Below are positions 46,764 to 56,584 of a stretch of DNA of 64,000 bases, piece by piece (position 1 is the stretch's first letter; the number at the start of each line of letters is the position of its first letter). Location: positions 942,749-1,006,748 of the forward strand of contig CALMNL010000004.1 of NCBI GenBank assembly GCA_937868765.1. The letters are read 5' to 3'. The stretch comes from an uncultured Desulfatitalea sp. Its GTDB lineage: Bacteria; Desulfobacterota; Desulfobacteria; Desulfobacterales; Desulfosarcinaceae. Below the pieces are notes generated by a model that was given only the letters and a program-made list of their open reading frames with translations, was not told where the DNA came from and searched no databases. The translations under genes were made by a program, and so were the position numbers.

Positions 46764-49700
46764 ATGAATCATGAAGAAGGGTTTCTGCCCAGTTGGATGG
46801 TTGCGGCGCTGGCGCTCACCCTGCTGATCGCCGTCGCCGGCGGGATTTGGTTCTACCGTCACCAGGAACAGACGGTGCGGCAGCAGGCGGCGGCCAATCT
46901 GGAGGCCATCGCGCAGCTCAAGACCGACCAGATCGCGGCCTGGCGCAGCGAGCGGTTGAGCAATGCCGCCGTCCTCATGGGACGCGCTTTTCTGGCCGAA
47001 CGCGTCGCCCTATGGATGGCGCATCCCTCCGACGAGACCCGCCAGGCGCTGCTGGCCGATTTTAAAGTCCTGCTGCGGCAATACCATTACGCCGACATCC
47101 TGCTGACGGACCCGGCCGGACAGGTTCGCCTGAGCCTGACCGGCAATGGGAAGGCCCACGCCGCCTATATGGCCTCCCTGGCGGATGCGTTCCGCGAGCG
47201 CAAACCCATCTTGACCGAACTGCATGCCGACCAGCGCTATCCAAACCCCCACATCGCCACGGTGGCCCCCCTCTTTGCCGGCGGCCGCACGGCCGCCGAA
47301 CCGGTCGGTGCCATCATCCTGGTGAGCGACGCGCAACGCTTCCTCTTTCCTTTGATCCAATCGTGGCCGCTGCCGAATCATAGCGCCGAAACCTTGATCG
47401 TCCGGCGCGAGGGCGACGACGTGCTGTTCTTGAGCGAGCTGCGTCACCGGAAAGAGACGGCCTTGAAACTGAGGATCCCCCTGGGGCAGGCCGATCTTCC
47501 GGCAGCCATGGCGATCCAGGGCAGGCAGGGTCTGGTCCAGGGCAGGGATTACCGCGGCGTCGAAGTCGTGGCGGTGCTCAAGCCCATCCCGGATTCGGCC
47601 TGGTTCATGGTTTCCAAGATGGATGCAGCCGAAGTTTACGCCGCCTGGCACCTGAACGCGATGCTGATCCTGCTGGCGCTGACGGGCACGGTGGGGCTGA
47701 TCGTCGTGGTGGGATTGGTCCTCTGGCAACGGGAACGAAAGAACCACTACCAGGCGCGGTACCGGTCCGAAGCAGCCCTGCGCGCCGCTGCGGAGCGCCA
47801 CAGCATCACGCTCAAAGCCATCGGCGACGCGGTCATCGCCACCGATGCCCAGGGCCGCGTGGAACTGCTCAACCCCGTGGCCGAGGCCCTCACGGGTTGG
47901 CGCGAGGCCGAGGCCCGCGGCCGATCGATCGCGGAAATCTTCCACATTGTCAACGAAGCCACCGGCGACCCGGTCGAGAGCCCCGTGACCCGGGTGCTGC
48001 GCGAGGGACGGGTGGTGGGCCTGGCCAACCACACCCTGCTGATCGCCAGGGACGGGGTGGCGCGGCCGATCGCCGACAGCGGCGCGCCCATCCCCGGCGA
48101 ACAGGGGGCGATGACCGGCGTGGTGCTGGTATTCCGCGATCAGAGCGAAGAGCGCCGAGCCCAGCGGCTGATCCAGAAACGGATGGAATTGATCGAATAT
48201 GCGGACCACCATCCGCCGGACGCATTTCTGACCAAGGCCCTGGATGAAATCTGCGCCTTCGTGGAGAGCCCCATCGGGTTCTACCACTTCGTCGAAGCCG
48301 ATCAGCAGAACCTTTCCCTGCAGCAGTGGTCCACCCGTACCCGCGAAGAGTTTTGCCGCGCCGAGGGCAATGGCATGCACTATGCCATCGACCAGGCCGG
48401 CGTCTGGGTCGAGTGCGTGCATGCCAAAAAGCCGGTCATCCACAACGACTACGAGGCCCTGCCGCATAAGAAGGGCATGCCCGCGGGCCACGCGCGGGTG
48501 GTGCGCGAGCTGGTGGTGCCCGTGATGCGCCAGGGCAAGGTGATGGCGATTCTGGGGGTGGGCAACAAGCGGGCCGATTATACGGAAAAGGACGCCGAAG
48601 CCGTCGCCTTTCTATCCGACATGACCTGGGAGGTGCTCAAGCGGGAACGGGCCCGACAATCCCTGGAAAATTCCGAAAAGCGTTACCGCCGGCTTTTCGA
48701 ATCGGCCAAGGACGGCCTCCTGATCCTCGACGGCGACACCGGCGAAGTGACGGATGTGAACCCGTACCTGCTGGCATTGCTCGGCTGCCCGCGCCAGGAG
48801 CTGCTCGGCAGGCGCCTGTGGGAGCTTGCGCCGTTCAAAAAGATCGCGGGCTCCCAGGCGGCCTTCAGCACGCTGCAGAGCGACAACTACTTCCGCTTCG
48901 AAGACCTGTCGCTGGCAGCGGGCGACGGGCGAAAAATAGAGGCGGTGTTCGTCAGCAACGCCTACACGGTGGACCAAAAGCGCGTCATCCAATGCAATAT
49001 CCGCGACATCAGCGCGCGCAAACGGACGGAGCGGGCGTTGCGGGAGAGCGAACAGAAGTTCCGCATGCTCGTCGAAAACAGCCGGGATATCCTCTATACC
49101 CTCGACGCCGAAGGAAGATTTCTCTTCGTCTCCCCCGCGGCGTTCTATCTGTTGGGATATGAACCGGAGGCGCTGGTGGGCCGCCCCTACCAGGAGCTCG
49201 TACACCCCGACGATATTGAGATCTGCGAGCAAGTCATCCGCCGGCGGATGGTGGCGGGTGAACTCTCACGGGGTTTCGAATACCGGGTGCGCCATATCAA
49301 CGGCGAATGGCGCTGGCATACGGCCAGCGGCGGCCCGGTGGTGGACGCCGACGGCAACTTTCTGCACATTCAAGGGCTGGCCCGAGACATCACCCGGGTC
49401 CACACCCTCGAGGAGCAGCTGCGCCAGTCCCAGAAGATGGAGTCCATAGGCCGGCTGGCCGGCGGCGTGGCCCACGACTTCAACAACATGCTCAGCGTGA
49501 TCCAGGGGTACGCGGAGTTGTCCCTGGCCCGGACGACCCCCGGCGACCCGCTGCACGCCAACCTGAAGGAAATTTTCAATGCCGCGCGTCGTTCTGCGGA
49601 TATCACCCGTCAATTGCTGGCGTTTGCGCGCCGGCAGACCATCGCCCCCCGGATCCTCGACCTCAACGCCACCGTGGAGGGCATGCTCAAGATGCTGCGG

Positions 49701-50558
49701 CGGCTCATCGGCGAGGATATCGACCTGGCCTGGCTGCCCGGGTCGGGATTGCGCAGCGTCAGGATGGACCCCTCGCAGCTCGACCAGATCCTGGCCAACC
49801 TGTGCGTCAACGCCCGCGACGCCATCCGCGATACCGGCAAAATCACCATCGAGACGAAAAACAGCCGCTTCGACGATGCCTATTGCGCGCAGCATGCCGG
49901 CTTTCTGCCCGGAGAGTATGTGCAGCTGGCGGTGAGCGATAACGGATGCGGCATGGACAAAGCGACGCTTGCCCATCTTTTCGAACCCTTTTTCACCACC
50001 AAAGGGGTGGGCGAAGGCACCGGGCTGGGGTTGGCCACGATCTACGGCATCGTCAAACAGAACGACGGCTTCATCAACGTCTACAGCGAGCCGGGCCAGG
50101 GCTCGACCTTCCGCATCTACCTGCCCTCGCGTGAGGGCCGGGCCGATGAAACCGGGCAGGAGAAGGCGGCGGCGATTCCCAGGGGAAGCGGCGAGACGGT
50201 GCTGGTGGTGGAGGACGAGGAGGCGATCTTGACCCTGGCCGGCAAGATCCTCGAAATGGAGGGCTATCGGGCCTTGGCCGCCCCGGGGCCCGACGAAGCC
50301 ATCGCGCTGGCCGGCCGGCACGAGGGCGCCATCCAACTGCTCGTCACCGATGTGGTGATGCCCGGGATGAACGGCCGCGAGCTGGTCGAGCGGCTGCGCA
50401 CCATCCACCCGGAGCTCAAATGCCTCTTCATGTCGGGCTACACGGCCAATGCCATCGCCCACCACGGGGTGCTGGACGAAGGGGTGCGTTTCCTCCAGAA
50501 ACCGTTTTCCAACGAAGATTTCGTGCACAAGGTCCGCGAGGCGCTGGACGACACCTGA
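46764..50558 (+). CDS. Large hybrid kinase: sensor-PAS-GAF-PAS-PAS-HisKA-HATPase-REC
   Basis: 1264 residues from the ATG at 46764 (GGGGGAA upstream). Helix ~11-31, periplasmic sensor ~32-292, helix ~293-322, PAS ~345-470, GAF ~480-632, PAS ~640-760, PAS ~765-890, HisKA with His904 (GGVAHDFNN), HATPase, and a receiver with Asp1196. The periplasmic sensor strongly resembles that of the preceding gene (PLIQSWP, RGVEVVAVLKPIP versus PLVQSWP, RGVPVVATLRPIP), so the two arose by duplication. It integrates several inputs. No dedicated regulator follows. Confidence 0.93.
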   Translation: MNHEEGFLPSWMVAALALTLLIAVAGGIWFYRHQEQTVRQQAAANLEAIAQLKTDQIAAWRSERLSNAAVLMGRAFLAERVALWMAHPSDETRQALLADFKVLLRQYHYADILLTDPAGQVRLSLTGNGKAHAAYMASLADAFRERKPILTELHADQRYPNPHIATVAPLFAGGRTAAEPVGAIILVSDAQRFLFPLIQSWPLPNHSAETLIVRREGDDVLFLSELRHRKETALKLRIPLGQADLPAAMAIQGRQGLVQGRDYRGVEVVAVLKPIPDSAWFMVSKMDAAEVYAAWHLNAMLILLALTGTVGLIVVVGLVLWQRERKNHYQARYRSEAALRAAAERHSITLKAIGDAVIATDAQGRVELLNPVAEALTGWREAEARGRSIAEIFHIVNEATGDPVESPVTRVLREGRVVGLANHTLLIARDGVARPIADSGAPIPGEQGAMTGVVLVFRDQSEERRAQRLIQKRMELIEYADHHPPDAFLTKALDEICAFVESPIGFYHFVEADQQNLSLQQWSTRTREEFCRAEGNGMHYAIDQAGVWVECVHAKKPVIHNDYEALPHKKGMPAGHARVVRELVVPVMRQGKVMAILGVGNKRADYTEKDAEAVAFLSDMTWEVLKRERARQSLENSEKRYRRLFESAKDGLLILDGDTGEVTDVNPYLLALLGCPRQELLGRRLWELAPFKKIAGSQAAFSTLQSDNYFRFEDLSLAAGDGRKIEAVFVSNAYTVDQKRVIQCNIRDISARKRTERALRESEQKFRMLVENSRDILYTLDAEGRFLFVSPAAFYLLGYEPEALVGRPYQELVHPDDIEICEQVIRRRMVAGELSRGFEYRVRHINGEWRWHTASGGPVVDADGNFLHIQGLARDITRVHTLEEQLRQSQKMESIGRLAGGVAHDFNNMLSVIQGYAELSLARTTPGDPLHANLKEIFNAARRSADITRQLLAFARRQTIAPRILDLNATVEGMLKMLRRLIGEDIDLAWLPGSGLRSVRMDPSQLDQILANLCVNARDAIRDTGKITIETKNSRFDDAYCAQHAGFLPGEYVQLAVSDNGCGMDKATLAHLFEPFFTTKGVGEGTGLGLATIYGIVKQNDGFINVYSEPGQGSTFRIYLPSREGRADETGQEKAAAIPRGSGETVLVVEDEEAILTLAGKILEMEGYRALAAPGPDEAIALAGRHEGAIQLLVTDVVMPGMNGRELVERLRTIHPELKCLFMSGYTANAIAHHGVLDEGVRFLQKPFSNEDFVHKVREALDDT

Positions 50559-50567
50559 TGGAGCCGG

Positions 50568-51281
50568 TCACCCCAGCCGCAGCCGGCGCAGGTCGGCGAT
50601 GTGCCGGGCCGGATAGACACCGGTGGGGCACACCCGGCTGCAGGCCAGGGCCCGCTCGCACATGGGCTCGCCGTGGGGGACGGCCGCCCGGGCCAGCAGT
50701 GCGGGACGCTGTTCGGCCGTTGTCTTTTGCATCTGGTTGTGCAGGGCGGCCAGGGCCGCCGGTCCCATGAACGGGGGGTGGGCCTGCACGGCCGGGCAGA
50801 CCGAAACGCAGGCGCCGCACTCGATGCAGTTTTCCAGCCGCAGCGCGCCGCCGCTGTCCGCCGCACCCGCCAGGGGCTCGGCGGTGCGCAGTACTTCCCA
50901 TTCCGCCTCGATCTCCCGATAGAAGCCGGTCATGTCCACGGCCAGGTCGGCGATGCGCGCGAAGCCGCGCAACGGCGCCAGGGTCACGGTGGTGGTCGCA
51001 AGGGCCCATACCCGGGTGAGGCAGGCCAGGCGCTCGGTGCCGTTGATGATGCAGGCGCAGGTGCCGCAGGCACTGTGGTGGCACGAATGGCGGTAGACCA
51101 GGGTCGGGTCCTGGACCAGGCGGATCTGCTCCAGGCAGTCCAATACCGTCATGTTCTCATTTACTGCCAGGACAAAGGTCTCGAAGCGGGATGGATCGAT
51201 CCGCCCCGGCTTGAAGCGCGAGATCTTGAATCGAATGGTTCGCATCGGTTCCGGTTCGCCCTGGCCGGTGGGCACAGCCAT
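50568..51281 (-). CDS. SdhB/FrdB-like iron-sulfur protein
   Basis: 237 residues from the ATG at 51281, which has AAAGGAG upstream; an ATG at 51302 is less well placed. The N-terminal plant-type [2Fe-2S] domain has Cys67, 72, 75 and 87 (HHSACGTCAC). The C-terminal domain has C-x2-C-x2-C-x3-CP (152, 155, 158, 162) and a second set at 208, 214 and 218. This is the SdhB/FrdB electron-transfer layout. It follows a GlpA-like dehydrogenase by 21 nt and most likely takes its electrons rather than those of succinate; no sdhA or sdhC is present. Confidence 0.87.
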   Translation of the reverse strand: MAVPTGQGEPEPMRTIRFKISRFKPGRIDPSRFETFVLAVNENMTVLDCLEQIRLVQDPTLVYRHSCHHSACGTCACIINGTERLACLTRVWALATTTVTLAPLRGFARIADLAVDMTGFYREIEAEWEVLRTAEPLAGAADSGGALRLENCIECGACVSVCPAVQAHPPFMGPAALAALHNQMQKTTAEQRPALLARAAVPHGEPMCERALACSRVCPTGVYPARHIADLRRLRLG

Positions 51282-51302
51282 GTCGCCGCTCCTTTCTTCC
51301 AT

Positions 51303-52469
51303 CTACGGCACCGCCTGCCGCCAATAGCCTCGGTAGGGCCGCAACACCGTCTCCCGGGTGCGGCCGGCGATGTTGCGGCCGGTCTTGCGGCAGATCAGGT
51401 CGGCGCTCTTTTCGGCCATGGCCCGCATGGTGGTGGCTTTGCCGCCGATGAGGGTCACCAGCCCCTCCACCCGGTCGCGCACCGCGTGGTCGAAGCAGTC
51501 GAAAGTTCGGCTGATGCTGTAGGGGTCCAGGGCCGGGTCGGTGCGCAGTAACGGCCGGCTGGCACTCCACACGGCGTGGGGCTGCAGACTGCGGACGGCC
51601 GGCAGCAGTTGCGCGCCAAGCGTCAATAGCCGCCGGATATGTGCTGCCGGGGCCGTCACCCGGTCCGGGTCATCGGCCAGCCAGGCGGTGGTGCCCAGGA
51701 TGCTCAGGCGGCGCTGGGGCACGATGATGTCGCCCTCGCCGGCCGGGTGCAGCCGGTTGACCACCATGTGGGTCAGACGGCCGGCCACCGACACCATGAC
51801 CCCCGGCGCCGGCTGGATGGGCACCTGCACGGCCGCCATCTCCGCGATGCGGCCGGCCCAGGGGCCGGCGGCGTTGACCACCAGGTCAGCGCCGATGGTT
51901 TCGCTGCGCCCGGTGCGGTGATCGCAGACCTGCACGCCGGTGACGGCGCCGCCCCGGCGTTCGAGTGCGGTCACCTCGCAATAGGGCCGGATCTCGGCGC
52001 CGTTGGCCCGGGCCGTGGCAAAGAACGGCAGGGCCAGGCGAAAGGCGTCCATGCTGCCGTCGGGCACCCGCACCGCCGCCTTGGCTTCCGGGTTCAGGCC
52101 CGGCACCCGCGCCAGGGCCTCGTCCACGGAGATCTCCCGGGCCGGAATGCCGGCGGCGGCGCACCCTTCCAGGAAGGGTTCCCGGAACGACAGATCGGTC
52201 TCGTCCAGGGCCACGAAGAGCCCGTCGTTGGGTTCGATGGCCTGGGGTGCGATGCGGCGCAGGATCTGGTTCTCTTCCCAGCACTCCCGGGCGGCGGCCG
52301 GGTCGTGGAGCACATAACGGGCACCGCTGTGCAGCAACCCATGATGCCGTCCGGTGGTGCCCGAGAGCAGCTCGCCCTTTTCCACCAGCGTCACCCGGAA
52401 CCCGCGCAGGGTCAGGTCATGGGCCAGGGCCCCGCCCACGCCGCCGCCGATGATGAGGACATGTTCCAT
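51303..52469 (-). CDS. FAD-dependent glycerol-3-phosphate dehydrogenase (short GlpA type)
   Basis: 388 residues. N-terminal FAD-binding LIIGGGVGGALAHDL and the DAO signature GRHHGLLHSGARYVLHDPAAA resemble the GlpA encoded at 62287-63867. It lacks the C-terminal [2Fe-2S] domain of that protein and ends soon after IGGKATTMRAMAEKSADL. Likely role: oxidation of glycerol-3-phosphate or a related 2-hydroxy acid, with electrons to the SdhB-like protein encoded next. The substrate cannot be fixed from sequence. Confidence 0.85.
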   Translation of the reverse strand: MEHVLIIGGGVGGALAHDLTLRGFRVTLVEKGELLSGTTGRHHGLLHSGARYVLHDPAAARECWEENQILRRIAPQAIEPNDGLFVALDETDLSFREPFLEGCAAAGIPAREISVDEALARVPGLNPEAKAAVRVPDGSMDAFRLALPFFATARANGAEIRPYCEVTALERRGGAVTGVQVCDHRTGRSETIGADLVVNAAGPWAGRIAEMAAVQVPIQPAPGVMVSVAGRLTHMVVNRLHPAGEGDIIVPQRRLSILGTTAWLADDPDRVTAPAAHIRRLLTLGAQLLPAVRSLQPHAVWSASRPLLRTDPALDPYSISRTFDCFDHAVRDRVEGLVTLIGGKATTMRAMAEKSADLICRKTGRNIAGRTRETVLRPYRGYWRQAVP

Positions 52470-52509
52470 CCCTGTCCGATTCCGATCACTTCCATTCCTG
52501 GCAAAGAAT

Positions 52510-54483
52510 TTATCGATTCAGCACTTCCTGCACTTTCAGGCCCAGGTCCTTCCTGGTGAACGGTTTCTGGATGAAATGAGTGCCGGGGGCCAAAATACCG
52601 CGCTCGGCGATCACGTGCGCCGGATAGCCGGATATGAACAGGCACTTGAGTCCCGGTCGCAGGACGCTGAGGCGCCGCCACAATTCGAGGCCGTTGACGC
52701 CGGGCATGATCACGTCGGTCACCAGCAGGTGGATCCGATCGGCGTGATCCCTGGCCAGACGCTCGGCCTCGGTCGGCGATTTTGCGGCCAGCACGGCATA
52801 GCCCTGCTTTTCGAGCATCCGGGTGGCCAGGGACAAGATAGCCGGCTCGTCTTCCACCACAAGAATCGTCTCCCGGCCGCCGGGGGGGGCTCCCGGCCGC
52901 GCCGCCTTCTCCAACGGCCGGACCTCGATCAGATGCCGGGGCAGATAGATGGTAAAGGTCGTTCCCTTGCCCGGCTCGCTCTCGGCCGTGATGAAGCCGT
53001 TGTTCTGCTGGACGGCGCCGTACACCATGGAGAGGCCCAGGCCGGTGCCCTCCCCGATCCCCTTGGTGGTAAAGAACGGCTCGAAGATATGGGGCAGGAC
53101 CGCCGCATCGATGCCGCAGCCGTCGTCTTGTACGGAAAGCCGCACATATTCGCCGGGTACCAGCCCCGGGCGGCCGGCACAGTCGTCCGCCGAGAGGGCC
53201 ACATTCCCGGTTTCGATGGCGATCCGGCCCGTGCCGGCGATGGCATCCCGGGCGTTGATGCACAGATTGGCCACGATCTGGTCGATCTGAGACGGGTCCA
53301 CCCTGACCGGCCACAGGTCCGGGCCGGGCTGCCAGTCGAGCTGGATATCCTCGCCGATGAGCCGCGCCAGCATCTGTTGGATGCCGGCCACGGTCTCGTT
53401 GAGGTCCAGCACCTTGGGCGCGACGATCTGCTTGCGGGCAAAGGTCAGCAACTGCCGGGTGATCCTGGCCGAGCGCTCGGCGGCCTGGATGATCTCCTGC
53501 AGGTCGGCGTGCACCGGGTCCGCGGGGTCGACCTGGCTCAACGCCATCTCCGCATTGCCGAGAATCACGCCCAGCATGTTATTGTAGTCGTGGGCCACGC
53601 CGCCGGCCAGGCGACCCACCGATTCCATCTTCTGGGCCTGCCGCAATTGGGCTTCGAGCCTGACCCGCTCTTCCTCGGCGCGGTTGCGCTCGGTGATGTC
53701 GAAGGCGAAAGTGAGAATGCAGGTCTTTCCCTCGATCTCGATCTGTTCGCCGGAAACCAGGTAATCGCGGATCTCTCCGGAATGCATGCGGTAGGAGACG
53801 GCGAAATCGCGCAACGCCCCCTTGGCGGTGAGCTCCTCCAGGAACCGCTGCCGGTCGGCGGCATCCACCCAGATCCCCAGCTCGATGGAGGTGCGGCCGA
53901 TCACCTCATCCCGCCGGAAACCCGTCTTCCTCAGGAAGACATCGTTGACCTCGACGTATTTGCCATCCTCCATGGAGGTAATGGTAATCGCCTCGGGGCT
54001 GGCGAGGAAGGCCTTGGCGAATTTTTCTTCCGACTTCCTTAGAGATTCCTCGGCGCGCTTGCGCTCGGTGATGTCGCGCAGGAAGATCACCATCCGCCCC
54101 CCTTCGACGGGCCGGTACTTGGCGCTCACCTCGATTTCAAAGAGGTCACCATCCTTGCGGCGGTGGCGGGTCTCGAAACGCATCTCACCTGCGCTCACGA
54201 CCGACTGGATGCGGCGGGCGATCGCCTCGCGCGTCTCGTCAGCTTCCAGATCCGCGACGCTCATGGCCAGCAGCTCCTGTTCGCTGTAGCCGCTCATCCG
54301 GCAGTAGGCCGCGTTGACCTCCAGCAGGCGCCCCCGGGTGTCGGTCAGCCAGAAGCCGTCCATGGCCGTCTGGATGATGTCCCGATGGCGCTCCTCGCTC
54401 TGTTGCAACGACGCTTCGACATGTTTGCGCCTTTCCACCATCTGGGGCGGGGCGGATCCATCGGGTCCGGGCGGCTGGTTCAT
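52510..54483 (-). CDS. Soluble hybrid kinase: PAS-PAS-HisKA-HATPase-REC
   Basis: 657 residues, no membrane helix. PAS ~33-150, PAS ~156-270, HisKA with His298 (GGVAHDYNN, Tyr where the paralogues have Phe), HATPase, and a receiver with Asp590. AAAGGAAG precedes the ATG. It sits inside a minus-strand gene run between the alcohol dehydrogenase and the GlpA-like dehydrogenase with gaps of 30-40 nt, so it is probably coexpressed with them. A redox or metabolite signal from glycerol use is a reasonable guess. Confidence 0.92.
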   Translation of the reverse strand: MNQPPGPDGSAPPQMVERRKHVEASLQQSEERHRDIIQTAMDGFWLTDTRGRLLEVNAAYCRMSGYSEQELLAMSVADLEADETREAIARRIQSVVSAGEMRFETRHRRKDGDLFEIEVSAKYRPVEGGRMVIFLRDITERKRAEESLRKSEEKFAKAFLASPEAITITSMEDGKYVEVNDVFLRKTGFRRDEVIGRTSIELGIWVDAADRQRFLEELTAKGALRDFAVSYRMHSGEIRDYLVSGEQIEIEGKTCILTFAFDITERNRAEEERVRLEAQLRQAQKMESVGRLAGGVAHDYNNMLGVILGNAEMALSQVDPADPVHADLQEIIQAAERSARITRQLLTFARKQIVAPKVLDLNETVAGIQQMLARLIGEDIQLDWQPGPDLWPVRVDPSQIDQIVANLCINARDAIAGTGRIAIETGNVALSADDCAGRPGLVPGEYVRLSVQDDGCGIDAAVLPHIFEPFFTTKGIGEGTGLGLSMVYGAVQQNNGFITAESEPGKGTTFTIYLPRHLIEVRPLEKAARPGAPPGGRETILVVEDEPAILSLATRMLEKQGYAVLAAKSPTEAERLARDHADRIHLLVTDVIMPGVNGLELWRRLSVLRPGLKCLFISGYPAHVIAERGILAPGTHFIQKPFTRKDLGLKVQEVLNR

Positions 54484-54513
54484 GCCGATCTTCCTTTCGT
54501 GCTTGTAAACGGG

Positions 54514-55671
54514 TCAACCCATGGCCGTCATCACGATAGCAGTCAACTCTGCTTCGGTCAGCTCGATGGGATTGCCCTTCATGCTGCTGGCCCGGCGGGC
54601 GTTGGCCACCAGGGCCGGCACGGCCCGGGCGTGGAACCCCCAGCGGGCAAGCGGCGGGATGGCGAACCGCGCCACCAGTTGCCGCACCCATTGAACGCCG
54701 TCCACGGCCGTGGCCTGGGGCAGGCCGGTGAAGATCCGGGCAACGCAGCTATACCGCTCCAGCGCCATGCTGCCCGGAGACCTTTGGGCCAGGGCGCCGA
54801 TGTTGGCCGCCATCACCTCGGGCAGCAGCCGGGCGCACACGGCGCCGTGGGGCGCCGGGGTCATGCCGCCCAGGGGCCCGGCGATGCCGTGCACCGCCCC
54901 CAGGCCGGCGTTGGCCAGGGCCAGGCCGCTGAAGAGGCTGGCCAGGGCCATGTCCGTGCGGGCGGTCAAGTCGTCTCCATCGGCCACGGCCCGGGGGAGC
55001 GCCACAGCCGCCCGGGCCAGCCCTTCGCGGCACAGGGCATCGGTCAACGGGTTGGCTTTGGCCGAGACAAATGCTTCCAGCAGCTGGGTCAGGGCGTCGC
55101 AGCCGGTGGCGGCGGTGATCGCCGGCGGCAGCCCCAGGGTCAACTCCGGATCCACCACGGCCAGGACCGGCAGCATGCGGTCGCTGCGCAGACTCACCTT
55201 CACCTGATGCCGCCGGCTTTTGAGCACCGCGTTGCGGGTCACTTCGCTGCCGGTGCCGGCGGTGGTGGGAACGGCGATGCAGGGCAGGGGCGGTCGGGTC
55301 AGGGGCTGGCCCTGGCCGATGACCTCCAGGTAAGTGTCGATGGGCTCGGTGTTGACGGCCAGGGCCGCGATGGCCTTGGCCGCATCCAGGGCGCTGCCGC
55401 CGCCCATGCCGATGACCAGGTCGCATCGCTCCCGGCGGGCCAGGGCCGCGCCGTCCGTCATCTGTTCGATTTCCGGTTCGCCGCTCACCGGGAAAGTCAA
55501 CCAGGCCATGCCGGCCTTTTCCAGCTCCCGGCCCAGGCCGGCGGCCCGCTTGGGATCGCGGCCGGTGACCACCAGCGCCCGCCGGCCCAGCGCCGCGGCC
55601 CGCGGGCCCGCCTGGCCCATGGTACCCGGTCCGAAGAGAATGGTATTTGCGGTGGCAAATGAAAAATGCAT
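54514..55671 (-). CDS. Iron-containing alcohol dehydrogenase
   Basis: 385 residues from the ATG at 55671. NAD-binding GGGSALDAAKAIAAL, TTAGTGSEVTRNAVL, and metal-site histidines in GAVHGIAGPLGG and APHGAVCARLLP are those of the group III (Fe-dependent) alcohol dehydrogenases, such as 1,3-propanediol dehydrogenase. Within a glycerol locus it could reduce 3-hydroxypropionaldehyde or oxidise a polyol or alcohol. The substrate is not determinable here. A longer frame upstream has no ribosome binding site. Confidence 0.88.
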   Translation of the reverse strand: MHFSFATANTILFGPGTMGQAGPRAAALGRRALVVTGRDPKRAAGLGRELEKAGMAWLTFPVSGEPEIEQMTDGAALARRERCDLVIGMGGGSALDAAKAIAALAVNTEPIDTYLEVIGQGQPLTRPPLPCIAVPTTAGTGSEVTRNAVLKSRRHQVKVSLRSDRMLPVLAVVDPELTLGLPPAITAATGCDALTQLLEAFVSAKANPLTDALCREGLARAAVALPRAVADGDDLTARTDMALASLFSGLALANAGLGAVHGIAGPLGGMTPAPHGAVCARLLPEVMAANIGALAQRSPGSMALERYSCVARIFTGLPQATAVDGVQWVRQLVARFAIPPLARWGFHARAVPALVANARRASSMKGNPIELTEAELTAIVMTAMG

Positions 55672-55973
55672 AGGTGACAGTCCGTCGCCGGTTCCCTGGG
55701 AGACCCGCGGTTTGGGTGGATAGATGGCATTGTCCGGGTGACTGATGAGAATACTATACGCAACTCTCGCAGAAAGAGACACTAAAAACTGCATTGGCGC
55801 ACGCGACCCCTTTTCGAGCGCCGCGGGACCAGCGCGCATGGCCGATGGGCGAAGCAAAATGCTGCGGCTCGAGCGCCAAAACGAAGGTGGGGATCTTACC
55901 GGTGATGCTTTACGCGACGTTGCCGGATCGAATACTGTTCCATGCCGTTCAAACGATTCATCGTTTGGGTTGT
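55672..55973. other. Gap of about 300 nt with no gene seen
   Basis: This region separates the alcohol dehydrogenase from the PsiE-like gene. On the minus strand a TATAGT hexamer at about 55754-55759 could be a -10 element for the dehydrogenase, but I see no good -35. No convincing coding frame, hairpin or repeat was found. Confidence 0.4.
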
Positions 55974-56432
55974 CTATCCAGCGGGACCCTTGCCCGCATC
56001 CGGTTCGATGGATGGTTCCGGCCGATGCCCCTTGATGGTCCGTTTGAGAAAAAAGTAAGCAACGGCGATGGCCAGGATGAGTGCCGCAATGCCTATGACG
56101 GTCAGTCCCGAATACTCCTTGAGGTCAAGGATGATCACCTTGCGGGCGATGGCGATCAGGGCCACTTCTAAAACGATTTCCGAGTGCACCACCTTTTCGA
56201 TCAGATAGGCCTTGATGGTTTCCAGCAATTCGATCCCGATGAGGATCAGCATGAAAAAGCCGAAGATATCCAGAAGCTGATGAATTTCCAGCCACATGAC
56301 AGGCGGCGAGACGATTTGCGTGACAATGATGTACCCCAGTTCGAGGGTCGATATCGCCACCACGATGACCATCATAAAAATCAAGGCGAAGATGACGGCT
56401 CGTTCAAATGTTTTCAGAAACCTGGTCGCCAT
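55974..56432 (-). CDS. PsiE-family membrane protein
   Basis: 152 residues from the ATG at 56432 with AGAGAG upstream. About four hydrophobic helices. FLKTFERAVIFALI, the acidic loop VMWLEIHQLLDIFGFFM, and the IARKVIILDLKEYS segment match the phosphate-starvation-inducible PsiE family. Function is unknown; E. coli psiE is under PhoB and cAMP-CRP control. It lies between glpK and the alcohol dehydrogenase. A much longer frame upstream is only the antisense-like shadow of glpK. Confidence 0.85.
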   Translation of the reverse strand: MATRFLKTFERAVIFALIFMMVIVVAISTLELGYIIVTQIVSPPVMWLEIHQLLDIFGFFMLILIGIELLETIKAYLIEKVVHSEIVLEVALIAIARKVIILDLKEYSGLTVIGIAALILAIAVAYFFLKRTIKGHRPEPSIEPDAGKGPAG

Positions 56433-56584
56433 GCGATTGCTCTCTTTTTGGCCGGTCCATGCAGGATGTTCGGGGTCGATCGCCCCACCCAACAGGTCAC
56501 GGAAAATATACACTGCCCGGCGGTACCGGGCCAATGAAATTGTGCGCCCGTCGAAACCCCGCGAAGGGGCACGCCACGGGGCGG

